From: Hevea brasiliensis | Lineage: Eukaryota > Streptophyta > Magnoliopsida > Malpighiales > Euphorbiaceae | DNA length: 64,000 nt | Direction: 5' to 3' | NCBI RefSeq assembly: GCF_030052815.1 | Contig: NC_079495.1 | Location: 54,538,773-54,602,772 of the forward strand | Shown: positions 46,601-59,043 of the stretch, piece by piece | How the letters are laid out: every line of letters begins with the position of its first letter | Numbering within the stretch: the stretch's first letter is position 1 | Made by a program: the position numbers and the translations under genes | The notes under the pieces: model-generated | Told to the model about the DNA's origin: nothing | Database searches by the model: none | The model's input: the letters and a program-made list of their open reading frames with translations, nothing else

Positions 46601-48529
46601 TGACAGAGGCACCAGCAGCACACACAAAGGTCGTCGAAAAGACTTTGTGGTCTATAGTGATGCTTCTCATAATGGGTTAGGTATGTCTTGATGCAAGAGG
46701 GGAAGGTGGTCGCTTATGCTTCCGCATACCTAAGGCCACATGAATGTAACTACCCTACCCATGATCTAGAGTCAAGCAATTATCTTCGTGACCAAGATAT
46801 GGAGGCATTACTTGTATGGTGAAAAGTACTACATTTACACAGACCACAAGAGTCTAAAATATTTGCCAACCCAGAAGGAGCTCAACCTTAGACAGAGGCG
46901 ATGGATTGAATTCTTGAAGGACTATGATTGTGTAATTGACTACCATCCTGGGAAGGCAAATGTAGTTGCTGATGCTTTGAGCAGAAAGTCCATCACAGCT
47001 TTGAGATCATTGAATGCCCGTCTCACTTTGATTCGAGATGGAGCTATTTTGGCTGAGTTGCAAGTGAGGCCAAACCTGCTACAGCAGATTTTTGATGGGC
47101 AAAAGGCAAATGAAAAGTTAATGACTATTATGAGCAAAATCTCAGAAGGAAAAGCAACTGACTATGAGACGAAGGCAGATGGGTGTCTGTACTACAAAGG
47201 AAGACTATATGTACCAGATAATGGGGAATTGAAGGCCAGTATTCTAAAAGAGGCACACACCAGTGTATATGCTATGCACCCAGGAAGTATAAAGATGTAT
47301 CATCATCTGAAGCTTCAGTATTGGTGGCCTGGTATGAAGAAGGACATAGCTGACTATGTGACTAAATGCTTGACATGTCAGCAAGTCAAGGCAGAACATC
47401 AAGTTCCATCAGTTTGCTCTGACTATACGCATACCTGAATGGAAATGGGATCGGGTCACCATGGATTTTGTAAGTGGTCTACCTCTCACTCGGAAGAAAC
47501 ATGATGCAGCATGGGTGATAGTTGATAGATTGACGAAGTCAGCACACTTTCTTCTAGTTAGGACTGACTACTCACTAGAGAAGTTAGCAGAACTGTATAT
47601 CAGTGAGATAGTTAGACTGCATGGAATTCCACTTTCCATTATATCTGATCGAGACCCAAGGTTTACATCAAGATTTTGGAAGAAATTGCATGAGTCCTTG
47701 GGTACACAACTCCACTTCAGCACAGCTTTCCATCCTCAGACGGATGGGCAATAAGAAAGAGTAATCCAGGTCCTTGAGGATATGCTGAGGAGTTGTGTCA
47801 TTGAGTTTGAGGGAAGTTGGGATAGATACCTCCCACTGGCAGAATTTGCATACAATAATAGCTACCAAGCTAGCATACAAATGGCCCCATATGAAGCACT
47901 GTATGGGAGGAAATGTAGAACTCAGCAGTCTTGGACTGAATTGGGCGAAGATAAGCCGGTAGGGCTGCACTGTGAAACAGACTGAGGAGAAAGTGAAACT
48001 AATCAAAGCTAATCTGAAGGTTGCCTCAGACAGACAGAAATCCTATGCTGACTTGAAGAGAAAAGAAATAGAATACACAGTTGGCGACAAAATATTCCTC
48101 AAGGTGTCACCGTGGAAGAAGGTATTGAGGTTCGGAAGAAAAGGTAAGTTAAGCCCTAGGTTCATTGGCCCATATGAAGTCATTAAACGTGTGGGTCCAG
48201 TGGCCTATAGGCTAGCTTTACCACCAAAACTGGACAAGATCCACAATGTGTTCCACGTATCCATGCTTAGAAGATACCGCTCAGATCCTTCACATGTCAT
48301 TTCCAGAGAATAAATTGAAATACAATCGGATTTGACTTATGAAGAAGAACCTCTACGGATCCTGGCTCGGGAAGTAAAAGAGTTGAGAAATAAGCGGATT
48401 CCACTGGTGAAAGTGCTTTGGAGGCACCACAACACTGAAGAGGCAACTTGGGAAAGTGAAGAGACAATGAGGCAGCAGTTCCCTCAACTGTTTGCATCAG
48501 GTAAATTTCGAGGACGAAATTTAAATTAG
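46601..48529 (+). pseudogene. RNase H, integrase and chromodomain of C, broken, intron-less
   Basis: RNase H pieces: [18 protein letters not shown] at 46794, [21 protein letters not shown] to about 46990. Integrase: [20 protein letters not shown] with CLTCQQ (finger), [17 protein letters not shown] and then DGQ-stop-ERVIQ, where a TAA at 47752-47754 stands for the Ser next to the catalytic Glu. VIQ joins VLEDMLRSC directly at 47769/47770, with no intron. GPYEVIKRVGPVAYRL and the chromodomain (ILAREVKELRNKRI, VKVLWRHHNTEEATWE) follow to the stop at 48529. A second TAA is at 48311. Confidence 0.87.
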
Positions 48530-48540
48530 AGGGGAAGAGT
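48527..48540 (+). other. Polypurine tract of C
   Basis: TAGAGGGGAAGAGT ends one base before the 3' LTR and overlaps the pol stop codon. The same sequence precedes the 3' LTRs of A and E. Confidence 0.85.
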
Positions 48541-51500
48541 TGTAACACCCTCCCGGTAACTACTCTGTACATTCTACTGTTCCGGTGACCGGTGTCGGTC
48601 TAGACAGCTAGAACGTCCGGAAAAATATTTAAATCAAAGTGAGGGACCATAATTAACTCAAATATTAATAAGAAAAATTTAGTAAAAATTTTAGAAATAA
48701 AATACAACCGAGTTAAACGAGCCGGTGCCCAAGCGATGGGTAACTAGAGGGAAGTTGCGGTTCTCGCAACGAGGAGCCCTAGACCCGGGGGAAAAATTAT
48801 AAAATAATTTTTGGGACTCCAGAGAAGGGTTATTGAGGTTCCCATAGCATTAGAATGCCAAGAAAATACCTAGAAAAATTTTTCAATCGGTACAGACAAT
48901 TTTGACCTGTTAAGCCAAACGGAGGGCGTTTTGGTCATTTCGCCTTCAGAGGTGATTTTTGGCCTACTTGTCCAGTTGAGTAAATAATTAATATGACATA
49001 AAATATGAATAAACATTACTAGAAATTAAATTGAAAATGAGTAGTGAAGAAAAGAAAAGAAAATGAGGAAAAGGCTTATTTATGACATCATGGTGATGTC
49101 ATTAAGAAAATTATAACCAATCACAATTAAGTAACCATTTGACTAACTAATAAAAGAGATAATTGAGACCAAGAAATAAAGAAAAAACCAGCAGCCATCT
49201 CTTTTCCATTCCAGCCGAAACCCTTGCCCATAGCCAATCTCCATTAACACATAATCAAAGCTTAATTTCCTCCTTCATTTCACCCTAAAACCCTAGAGAC
49301 ATTTCACTAAAATTTGTCCTTGCACCTTGCAAAACCTTTTGGCAGCCAAGAAGAAGAAAGAAAGTGAAGTTTGGGGCTTGGAAAAATCTGCCACTTAAAG
49401 GTTAGTGCATATACACACCTAAAGCTCTTTATTTCTATGCTAAAGGACTTAAAATAAGTAAGAAATTGTAAATAAAATGAAAAAAAATTATGTGTATGTA
49501 TGCCATGCATTTCGGCAGCCCTATTGAAGGAATAGAAATGGAGTGTTTGATGGACTTAAAGTGAACTAGAGCTTAGGTTTAAAGTGTATACACATATATG
49601 TAGAGAATGAAAGAGTTAATGAGGGAAATTGTGAAAACTTTGAAAATTTGGCTAGGGTTAAGGAATGAAAATTGGACTTGGCATTGGAATTGATTACTGA
49701 ACATTATACTGGTCAATTAGTGACCATTTAAGGCAAGTTAATCATAATTTGAAGTGAGTTAATGCATGCCAAAGTGAGTGTGTAGGCTGCCTAAGGACAG
49801 CAGCAGGGTGACTGAAATTTCAGTCCACTTGGACTGCCATATCTTTGGCTGTGTTGGTCCAATTGGTGTTTGGCCAATTGGACATAAAACTAGGCTTACA
49901 ATGGCACATTTTTGCTGAAGAAACCATGCCCAAAAGACCAAAGCAAGAGGATCAAAAGTTGGCCCCAATCCGGATCCCCTGCAACAGCACCTGCAAAAAT
50001 GACCAAATGAACAGTAACTGTTCATTTGGCCATAACTCACTGTAGATTTGGTCAATTGACCTGAAATTTTACAGCAACAAGTTAAGACATACAAAAACAA
50101 CTTTTATGAAGAAACCTACCCCAAATTATGGCCAGAACCTATTCAAATATGCAGTCATAGTCACTGTTCATGTTACTATAGATATGGTAATTTCTGCAGA
50201 ATGGAAATCCGGCCAGCTGTGGTTTTTGGACCATATCTGGAGCTACAAAACTCCAAATGGAGTGATTCAAAAAAAGAAATTCAACTAGACAAAATAAGGA
50301 ACAACTTTTATGTTTACCAATTCCTCAAATTTCCACTGTAACAGTTCCTAATGGAACAGTAAATTTATGGTACAAAATCTGAAAAATCTGCTCCTTTGGT
50401 TTAATGCTTAGAAATGGTATTAACGCTTAATGCCAACAAGTTTTAAATACAAAATGTGGTATGTTGGGAGTGCCAAAGTCAATGTACATATTTTCTATCC
50501 AAAAGTCAACATTTTTGTTGACCAATGAGGTGAATAGTAACACCAAAACTTGAAATTCACAAATTGAAGAATTTAAAAGTTTCAAATGCCCTAGTATACC
50601 TAACAAGATTGGTTTGGATAGTTTGGCATGCCAATAGGGTTCAGATTAGCGATCGCACATGGCAATATGCCATTCTGGATTTTATGGCTTTTAGCCATTC
50701 GACCTTGCATTGAGACTTGGCCTTGTGCTCGATATTATTTACACTTGTTAGCTGCTCATTTACACCGGGAGATGCATATGTGACCGATGGTGTGACGGCC
50801 CGAGGTACTCGATACCCAGTGCTAGTTTACCCGTTTATCCTGTCCAGTCGTCTAGTGTAGGTTACTTGGGCAACCAAATGAATAAAAGTGGGCAAAGTTA
50901 ATGAAATAATAGATATACCAATACCAAATAAAGAAATCATACACATTCTATACATACTTACTTTCTGCTATTTTCTTTTATTATATTATTGCACCACTAA
51001 GCATTATTGCTTAGCGCGTTGCTTTTGCCCCGCGTGAGGTACCGGAGATACAGATCGTGAGCCCGTGAGACCACGGTCGGGTGAGTCCATCCTACAGTTC
51101 TGCACAGTGTCCGTGTCACCTCAACTTCTGCAGTGCATTGGTAGGACACTAGGTGTCATTTTGATATTTTGTAGCTAATTTTGATTTTCTCATATGTAAT
51201 TAAACTTGTATAATGTCTATTGATGTTCATGTAAATTATGAAAATTGTATTTGTGAATGGAAAAGAGAATGTTTATTTGTGATTTATACTTAATTATGAC
51301 ATGTGATGGATGATTGAGAACTGAAATTGGAAATTGTTGAGATTTTGATATTGGAGTTTGTGAATGATGGAATAAGAATATTGGAAGTGTTTTTAACAGG
51401 TTCCGAAGAACTATTTTCTCCATTTTTAGCCGGTACTCCGCCGGATTTTCTTTAAAATTTTCGGAACCTCAAATAAATAATACTTTTGATATATGGCTAA

Positions 51501-51628
51501 AATAAATTATATTTCATAAATTATATTCACAAGCATGATATAAATTAATTAAGGTATATTAGAATGTGCCAGTACACCGTGTGGCATTACTTACTCGGGT
51601 ATACTGTACACGGGTAAGGGGTGTCACA
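48541..51628 (+). repeat. 3' LTR of C (3088 bp)
   Basis: TGTAACACCCTCCCGG to GGGGTGTCACA. Nearly identical to the 5' LTR up to about 50640. From there to about 51080 around ten differences appear, nearly all at CAG/CTG words (for instance ACTGG against ACCGG). Hairpin at 50997-51014. Followed by the TGGTA duplication at 51629-51633. Confidence 0.93.
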
Positions 51629-51633
51629 TGGTA

Positions 51634-52978
51634 CATTACCAAAACCATTTACTACTTCACCTTAAAGTTACTTTGGGCAGAATACAAACATCCTTAATAC
51701 ACCAAATGAAGTCCTAACTCACAAAGTCCAAATACAACAATAGATACACATAAAACTCCTAATTATTACATACAATTTCCACAACCAATTTACATACATG
51801 TTCATCAACCCTCAATATCACAATTCATCCAACATCTTCATGAATTCAAACATTCATTAAGGAGTCCCAAGGCTGCCGAAAGCTTCATAATGCCAAAGTT
51901 TCCCACAATTCGTCAACTTCCATTTCAAGTGCACAATCACCATATACATGTGGAATTAACTTATGAGGACATTAAATCACCCTACTCAACATGAATTCCC
52001 ACCAAATATATGTAAAAATAAATCATCAAATATACAACTCCATGGCTGTCCAAAATTGGATATATCAAGAACTCCTCAAAACTTAAAAATTCCTTCACAA
52101 AGCACACACCCATAACATGTATACAAAGTTTAACAAAGCAATATTCAAAAATACAAACTTACTTATTGTTAGGACTTGTTAAACCTTCACTTAACTTCTT
52201 GATTTTGCTATCAAACTCTTCCTTATGATGTGGAGATAAACTTTAATGAAGAAACCTAGGTGTTTAGAGGTGAAATGAAGGAGTGGATGAAGGTTTAAGC
52301 AAAACGGCAATGGAGGTTCTCACTTTCTTCATTTCGGCATGGTTGAGGGAAATGGAGAAGATGAAGATTTCAGATTGTATAATGGACTTACACCTGCCAT
52401 TTAATGTTTAATTTATTGTATAGTGGTCCACTTTCACAAAGTAATTCATTTTGTATGTTAAATTTTCCTTTATTCCCCATTAACCCATAATTTTTGCTAT
52501 TTACTTTAGGTACCATCAATTTAATTTTTCATTATATTTTCCAAGTGTAATATTATTTATTTTTAATGGACAATTAGGTCAAAAGACACCGGGTTTTGTC
52601 TGTTTTTCGATTTCTCACTTTTCTTTGTACTAATTATTTAATTTTTATTTAATATTTCTAATGATATTTATACTTCAATTGATGTCTCTTTAAGTCTTAC
52701 AAATATTTTCCAGGGTTCCCCACAGTCCAGGGCTAGTCAACGGTCCACGCCGTGAGTTCCCGGTGCGGTCACCCATCACTAGGGTTCTCGGCTCGCTTAA
52801 CTTGGTTACCTTTCTTTGCTATTATTTTTCCTTTGTTTTTCTTGTATTTTCTTTTCTTGTATTTTATTATTTTATGTCTCCTCACTCATAACGAAGTGTA
52901 GTTCTAGGCATCCTAGCTATCCAGACAACACTAGTCACCGGAACAGTAGAACACACTACCGAACATAGGGGTGTTAGA
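51634..52978 (-). repeat. 5' LTR of B, 5' segment
   Basis: Continues the B LTR from the C insertion point (CATTACCAAAACC, as at 13761) to its edge. Here the stretch that S interrupts in the other LTR is whole (51990-52005), which proves the S insertion. The final bases GGTGTTAGA differ from the family GGTGTTACA. The TATA region is not clear in this copy. No gene is seen. Confidence 0.9.
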
Positions 52979-52981
52979 GGC

Positions 52982-53871
52982 GCACAACTCCGTTTTAGCA
53001 TGGCTTTTCATCCCCAGACGGATGGACAGTCAGAACGAGCAATCCAGGTAAACCTAAGAACTAATTGAATTCTCGCAATTAATAAATTGAAATGATAGTA
53101 ACAATGTGAATTATTTGATAGATCTTGGAGGATATGCTAAGGAGTTGTGTTATTGAGTTTGAGGGGAGCTGGGATAGATACCTCCTACTGGCAGAATTTG
53201 CATATAACAATAGCTACCAAGCTAGCATTCAGATGGCTCCGTATGAAGCACTGTATGGGAGGAAATGTAGAACCCCAGTGTGTTGGATTGAATTGGGAGA
53301 AGATAAGCTGGTAGGACCAGACCTGGTGAAACAGACTGAGGAGAAAGTGAAGATAATCAAAGCTAACCTGAAGATTGCCTCGGATAGACAGAAGTCTTAT
53401 GCTGACCTGAAGAGAAAAGAGATAGAGTATGCAGTTGGTGATAAAGTGTTTCTCAAAGTCTCACCGTGGAAGAAAGTACTGAGGTTTGGGAGAAAGGGTA
53501 AGTTAAGCTGTAGGTTCATTGGCCCATATGAAGTCATTGAACGTGTAAGAGCAGTGGCCTATCGGCTAGCTTTACCACCTGAACTGGATAAAATTCACAA
53601 TGTGTTCCATGTTTCTATGCTGAAAAGATATCGCTCAGACCCTTCACATGTCATTTCCATGGAAGATATTAAAGTCCAACTGGACTTGACATATACAGAA
53701 GAACCTATACAGATCCTAGCTCAGGAAGTGAAGCAACTGAGAAATAAACAAATTCCACTGGTAAAAGTGCTTTGGAGGCACCACAACACTGAAGAGGCAA
53801 CTTGGGAAAGTGAAGAGATGATGAGGCAACAGTTCCCTCAACTGTTTGCATCAGGTAAATTTCAAGGATGA
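52982..53871 (+). pseudogene. pol of A, last part: integrase C-terminal half with intron, and chromodomain
   Basis: Resumes the frame left at 11499. [15 protein letters not shown] carries the catalytic Glu at about 53030. A 74-bp GT-AG insertion (53048-53121) interrupts the codons between AIQ and ILEDMLRSC. After it 248 codons are open: the integrase C-terminal domain (GDKVFLKVSPWKKVLRFGRK), GPYEVIERV, VFHVSMLKRY and a chromodomain (ILAQEVKQLRNKQIPLVKVL, then HHNTEEATWE) to the stop at 53871. The chromodomain would guide insertion to marked chromatin. This segment itself has no break apart from the intron. It was parted from its start by the B insertion. Confidence 0.9.
53048..53121 (+). other. 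Putative intron in A integrase (74 bp)
   Basis: CCAG/GTAAAC at the 5' edge and GATAG/ATC at the 3' edge, phase 0, AT-rich, with in-frame stops inside. E has a homologous 75-bp insertion at the same codon boundary, while C and B have none. Splicing is inferred from sequence only. Confidence 0.75.
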
Positions 53872-53878
53872 AATTTTT

Positions 53879-53894
53879 CTTAGAGGGGAAGAGT
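53879..53894 (+). other. Polypurine tract of A
   Basis: CTTAGAGGGGAAGAGT directly before the 3' LTR. Confidence 0.85.
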
Positions 53895-55904
53895 TGTAAC
53901 ATCCTCATTTTAGCTAGTTCATACAGTCTACTGTTTCGGTGACCAGCGTCGGTCCGGACAGCTAGAACGTTCGGAAAAATATTTAAACTAAAATGAGGAA
54001 CCAAAAATTAACTCAAATAATTAATAAGAAAAAAATTTAGGAAAAATTATAAAATAATTCTTGGGACCCCAGAGAAGGGTGGTTGAGGTTCTTATGGCAT
54101 TAGAATGCCAAGAAAATACTTCGAAAAATTTTTCAATCGGTAAAGACAATTTTGGCCCGTTAAGCCAAACGAAGGGCATTTTAGTCATTTTGTCTTCAGA
54201 GAAAATTTTTGGATCAACTTGTCCAATTAAATAAATAATTTATATAACATAAAATATGATTAAATGTTGTTAAAAATTTAATTGAAATTAATTGGACAAA
54301 AAAAGGATGGAAAAATGAAAGAAATTGAAATTATGACATCATAAGGATGTCATTAAAAGTCTCCAACCCAATCAAGTGTTGACACATGTCACCAAGGTAT
54401 ATAAAAGAAGTAATGGGCTGGAAGAAGAAAAAAAAAAACCAGAACTCTCTTCTTCTCTTCTCCTCCTTGACGTAAAACTCTCCCAACATAGCCTCCATGA
54501 GCAAGCTTTTGAAAGCTTGAATCCACACCCTTTCTCACCATAAAAGCCCAAGTTGTCTTCACAAAAATATTCACCCCACACCTTGAGGAAGCTTTGGGCA
54601 GCAAATTTTTGAAGAAAAATTGAAGTTTTGCAAGACCCAAACTTAGTTCGAAAGAGGTTAGTGACCAATCCTTGCTTTCTTTTTGAAATTCATGTTTAGG
54701 GACAAAAATTGAGCTAGAAAATGAGAGAAACTTAAATGAAATTGATGATTATGTAAATCCCCATTTTTAGTAGCTATGTGAAGGGTAGGGTTTTGATTGT
54801 TTTCCTTGAATAAATTTGGTATTATGGCTGCCCTTAACACTAACCTATTGTTTAGAATGGTGAAAGGTAAGTGAATGAATGAATTGAGATGTTAGGGTTA
54901 GGGTTTGGGTATAAAATGGAGACTTTGATCATGTAATGGTTAAAGTGAGTTTTAATGGTCAATTAGTGACCATTTGGATATGGGTAAACAAGAAATAAAG
55001 TGGTTTGTGTAGTGAGAATTGAGATTAGTGTGGCTGCCCATGGTGACCTGCAGAATTGGAGATGAGTCCAGTAGGTTTGGGCAGCCATAACGTGAATTGT
55101 AGAGGTTCAATTGGTGCAAGGCCAATTGGACATGAAACTAGACACATAATGGCACAACTTTGGTGAAGAAACCATGCCCATAAAACCAAACCAAGTGGAC
55201 CAAAAGCTTGCCCCAATCCGGGTGATCTGCAATCTGTTTCTGTAGAATGACCAAATGAACAGTGATTGTTCATTTGGCCATAACTCAATGTAGAAAGGTC
55301 CAATTGACCTGAAATTTTACCAGCAACAAGATAAGATATAGACCAACAACTTTCATGAAGAAACCTACCCCAAATTATGACCAGAACCTATCCAAAAATT
55401 GAGTTGCAATTACTGTTCACTGCACTATAGATATGGTCAGCCCAGACAAATTTTAATCCTGCCAATTGTGGTTTTTGGGCCATAACTTGAGCTAAAAAAC
55501 TCCAAATGGAGTGATTCAAAAAAGGAAATTCAACTAGAAAAAATAAGGAACAACTTTCATGTTGATCATTTTTCCAAATTCCCACTGCAAAAATGACTAA
55601 TGGAACAGTAAAAATAAGGTATGAAAACTGAAAATTCTGCTCAATTAACTTTAAACTTAGAAATGGTATTGGCAACCAATACCAATAAATTTTGAATGCA
55701 AAATGTGGTATGTTGGGAGTATTAAAACCAATGTACCTATTGTCTATGCAAAAGTCAACATTTTTGGTTGACTAATGAAGTGAATAGTAACACCAAAACT
55801 TGAAATTCAAAATCTGTAAAACTTAAAAATGTAATATGCCCTAGTATACCTAGCAAGATTGGTTTGGATAGCTTGGCATGCCAATAGGGTTCTGTTAGTA
55901 GTAC
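53895..55904 (+). repeat. 3' LTR of A, first 2010 bp
   Basis: Follows the A 5' LTR from its first base to the equivalent of about 6540, then E interrupts after GTTAGTAGTAC. TATA box at 54398-54407. The remainder should lie to the right of E, outside the window. Confidence 0.92.
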
Positions 55905-58900
55905 TGTAACACCCCTTACCCGTCTACAGTATATCCGGGTAAGATATGTCACACGGTGTACTGGCACACTCTACTTTTCCTTAATTAATTTTTTTGTCAT
56001 AGTTTTGAATATAGTTTATGAAACATAGTTCATTTAAGTCATTTATTGAAATTATAATTTATTTGAGGTTCCGAAAATTTTAAAGAAAATCCGGCAGAAT
56101 ACCAACTAAAAATGGAGAAAACAGTTCTTCGGAACCTGTGAAAAACACTTCCAATATTTCTATTTAATCATCTCAAACTCCAATATCCAAAATCTCAACA
56201 ATTTTCAATTTCGGTTCTCAACAACCTTTTCATTTCTCAAACATCCATTTCTCATAATACTCATATACAACAACAAATAAATGCTCAAATTTTGCATTCA
56301 TAACCATAACTTTCATTATTTACATGAACATTAAAATACATTACATAAGTTCAAATACATATGAGCAAATAAAAATTAGCTACAAAATATCAAAATGACA
56401 CCTAGTGTCCTACCAATGCACTGCAGAAGTTGAGGTGACACGGACACTGTGCAGAACTGCCGGACAGACTCACCCAGTCTGCGGTCTACTGGGCTCACGA
56501 TCTGTATCTCCAGTACCTACGCGTGGCAAAAGCAACGCGCTAAGCAATAATGCTTAGTGGTGCAATAGTATAATAAAAGAAAATAGCAGAAAATAAGTAT
56601 GTATAGAATGTGTATGATTTCTTTGTTTGGTATTGGTGTATCCATTATTTCATTATCTTTGTCCACTTTCATTCATTTGGTTGCCCAAGTAACCTATACT
56701 AGATGACTGGACTGGATAACGGGTAAACTGGCACTGGGTATCAAGTACCTCGGGCCGTCACACCATCGGTCACATATGCATCTCCCGGTGTGCAACAGAA
56801 CAGCTAACAAGCTGTGATAACATCAGGCACAAGGCCAAAGCTCAATACAAGGTCAGAATGGCTAAAAGCCATAAAATCACAGAATGGCAAATTGCCATGT
56901 GCAGTACTGCTAACTGAACCCTATTGGCATGCCAAACTATCCAAACCAATCTTGTTAGGTATACTAGGGCATTTGAAACTTTTAAATTCTTCAATTTGTG
57001 AATTTCAAGTTTTGGTGTTACTATTCACCTCATTGGTCAACAAAAATGTTGACTTTTGGATAGACAATATGTACATTGACTTTGGCACTCCCAACATACC
57101 ACATTTCACGTTTAAAACTTGTTAGAATTGGTCACCATTACCATTTCTAACTTAAAACCAAGAGGGCAGAAAATTTCAGTTTTTGTAGCATACGTTTACT
57201 GCTCCATTAAGCACTGTTGCAGTGGGAATTTGAAGAAATGGAAAACATGAAAGCTGTTCCTTATTTTGTCTAGTTGAATTTCGTTTTTTGAATCACTCCA
57301 TTTGGAGTTTTGTAGCTCCAGATATGGCCCAAAAACCACAGCTGGCCGGATTGCCAATCTGCAGAAATGACCATATCTACAGTAACATGAACAGTGATTG
57401 AAATCACTTTGTTGGATGGGTTCTGGCCATAATTTGGGGTACATTCCTTCATGAAAGTTGTTTGTATATGTCTTAAATTGTTGCTGTAAAAATTTCAGGT
57501 CAATTGACCATATGTACAGTAAGTTATGGCCAAATGAACAGTTACTGTTCATTTGGTCATTTTTGCAGGTGCTGTTGCAGGGTATCCGGATTGGGGCCAA
57601 CTTTTGGTCCTCTTGATTTGGTCTTTTGGGCATGGTTTCTTCAGAAAAAATGTGCCATTATAAGCCTAGTTTCATGTCCAATTGGCCAAACACCAATTGG
57701 ACCAACACAGCCAAAGATATGGCAGTCCAAGTGGACTGAAATCTCAGTCACCCTGCTGCCCTCATTGGGCAGCATACTCATTCACTTTGCCATGCTATAT
57801 TTAAGTCCAATTTATGGTCAATTTACCTCAAATGGTCACTAATTGACCATTAGAGTGTTCTTTAACAATTTCATAAGCCAAGTCAAATTTTCTCTCCTAA
57901 ACCCTAGCTCAAATTCATAGTTTTGTACAAACTACCCTAATTAACTAACTAAATCAATATCCTTTTGTTTATATACTTTAAACTTGATTTGTAGTTCATT
58001 CCAAGTCAATCAAAAACACCCAATTCTATTCCTTCTTTAGGGCAGCCGAAATCCATGGGGTGCATACACTCAACTTTTATTCATTTAAGTTACAAAATCT
58101 CACCTATTTCAAGTCACTATCATGGATTAAAAGAGGTTTATGTATAAATATGCACTAACCTCTTGTAGGCAGATTTTTCCAAGCCCCAAACTTCACTTTC
58201 TTTCTTCTTCTTGGCTGCCAAAAGGTTTTGCAAGGTGCAAGGACAAATTTTAGTGAAAGGTCTCTAGGGTTTTAGGGTGAAATGAAGAGGAAATGGAGCT
58301 TGATGGTGTGTTAATGGAGGGTTAGGGCAAACCATAGGTTTCGGCTGGTTTGGGGAGGAGGGTGATGGCTGTTTGCTTTTTAATTTTTTTAGTCTTTGTT
58401 TGTCTCTTTTATTAGTTAAGTAAATGGTTGGTTAAATGTGATTGGTGGGAAACTCTTAGATGACATCATATGATGTCAAAATTGACATTTATTCTCATTT
58501 TTCTTTTCTCTTCTTCTCTACTCATTTTCACTTTAATTTTTAGTAATGTTTATTCATATTTTATGCCATATTAATTATTTACTCAACTGGACAAGTCGGC
58601 CAAAAATCACCTCCGAAGGCGAAATGACCAAAATGTCCTCCGTTTGGCTTAACGGGTCAAAATTGTCTGTACCGATTGAAAATTTTTTCTAGGTATTTTC
58701 TTGGCATTCTAATGCCATGGGAACCTCAATAACCCTTCTCTGGAGTCCCATAAATTATTTTATAATTTTTCCCCCGGGTCTAGGGCTCCTCGTTACGAGA
58801 ACCGCAACTTCCCTCTGGTTACCCATCGCTAGGGCACCGGCTCGTTTAACTTGGTTGTATTTTATTTCTAAAATTTTCACCAAATTTTTCTTATTAATAT

Positions 58901-59020
58901 TTGAGTTAATTATGGTCTCTCACTTTAATTTAAATATTTTTCCGGACATTCTAGCTGTCCGGACCGACACTGGTCACCGGAACAGCAGGATGTACGGAGT
59001 AGTTACCGGGAGGTGTTACA
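55905..59020 (-). repeat. 3' LTR of E (3116 bp)
   Basis: Plus-coordinate ends TGTAACACCCC and GGAGGTGTTACA. Same family as the C LTRs, though less like them than those are to each other. Hairpin at 56540-56557, the three modules read backwards between about 57740 and 57300. No gene is seen. Confidence 0.92.
56540..56557 (-). other. Conserved LTR hairpin (E)
   Basis: Minus strand CTAAGCA-TTAT-TGCTTAG, the same perfect stem as in both C LTRs. Confidence 0.7.
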
Positions 59021-59036
59021 ACTCTTCCCCTCTAAT
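59021..59036 (-). other. Polypurine tract of E
   Basis: Minus strand ATTAGAGGGGAAGAGT directly before the 3' LTR. Confidence 0.85.
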
Positions 59037-59043
59037 TTAAATT

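Larger units (their letters stand above)
25925..51628 (+). mobile_element. Element C: Tekay/Del-like gypsy element, with D in its 5' LTR
   Basis: C is plus-strand, inserted in the B 5' LTR. Its 5' LTR is 25925-25947 plus 40725-43798, its internal region 43799-48540 and its 3' LTR 48541-51628, about 10.9 kb without D. Flanks TGTAA and TGGTA are the partly decayed target duplication. LTR and proteins are very close to E. Its two LTRs are nearly the same except for clustered differences at CAG/CTG words around 50640-51080. Coding parts carry stops and small frameshifts. Confidence 0.9.
11500..52978 (-). mobile_element. Element B: Tekay/Del-like gypsy element with S, C and D nested inside
   Basis: On the minus strand B runs from its 5' LTR (52978-51634 plus 25924-23654) through PBS, gag, PR, RT, RNase H, INT and chromodomain (23653-18872) to the 3' LTR (18871-17840 plus 14121-11500). 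Without nested elements it is about 12 kb. The outer bases are worn: the left end reads CGCCACACC where TGTCACACC is expected, and the right end reads GTTAGA for GTTACA. Flanking GGCAC and GGCGC are the duplicated A target. It is of the same family as T1 and S. The internal region is heavily broken. Confidence 0.87.
4546..55904 (+). mobile_element. Element A: Tekay/Del-like gypsy element, split by the B/C/D nest and cut by E
   Basis: A reads left to right as 5' LTR (4546-7565), Met PBS, gag, PR, RT, RNase H and the first part of INT up to 11499. It resumes at 52984 with the rest of INT and a chromodomain, a polypurine tract, and the 3' LTR (from 53895), which is interrupted at 55904 by E. The break falls between the second catalytic Asp of INT and the catalytic Glu, so the 41.5 kb insertion separates two thirds of one active site. 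Flanks GGCAC (11495-11499) and GGCGC (52979-52983) are the slightly decayed target duplication of B. The two LTRs of A differ by scattered substitutions over their first 200 bp, fitting an old insertion. Confidence 0.88.
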
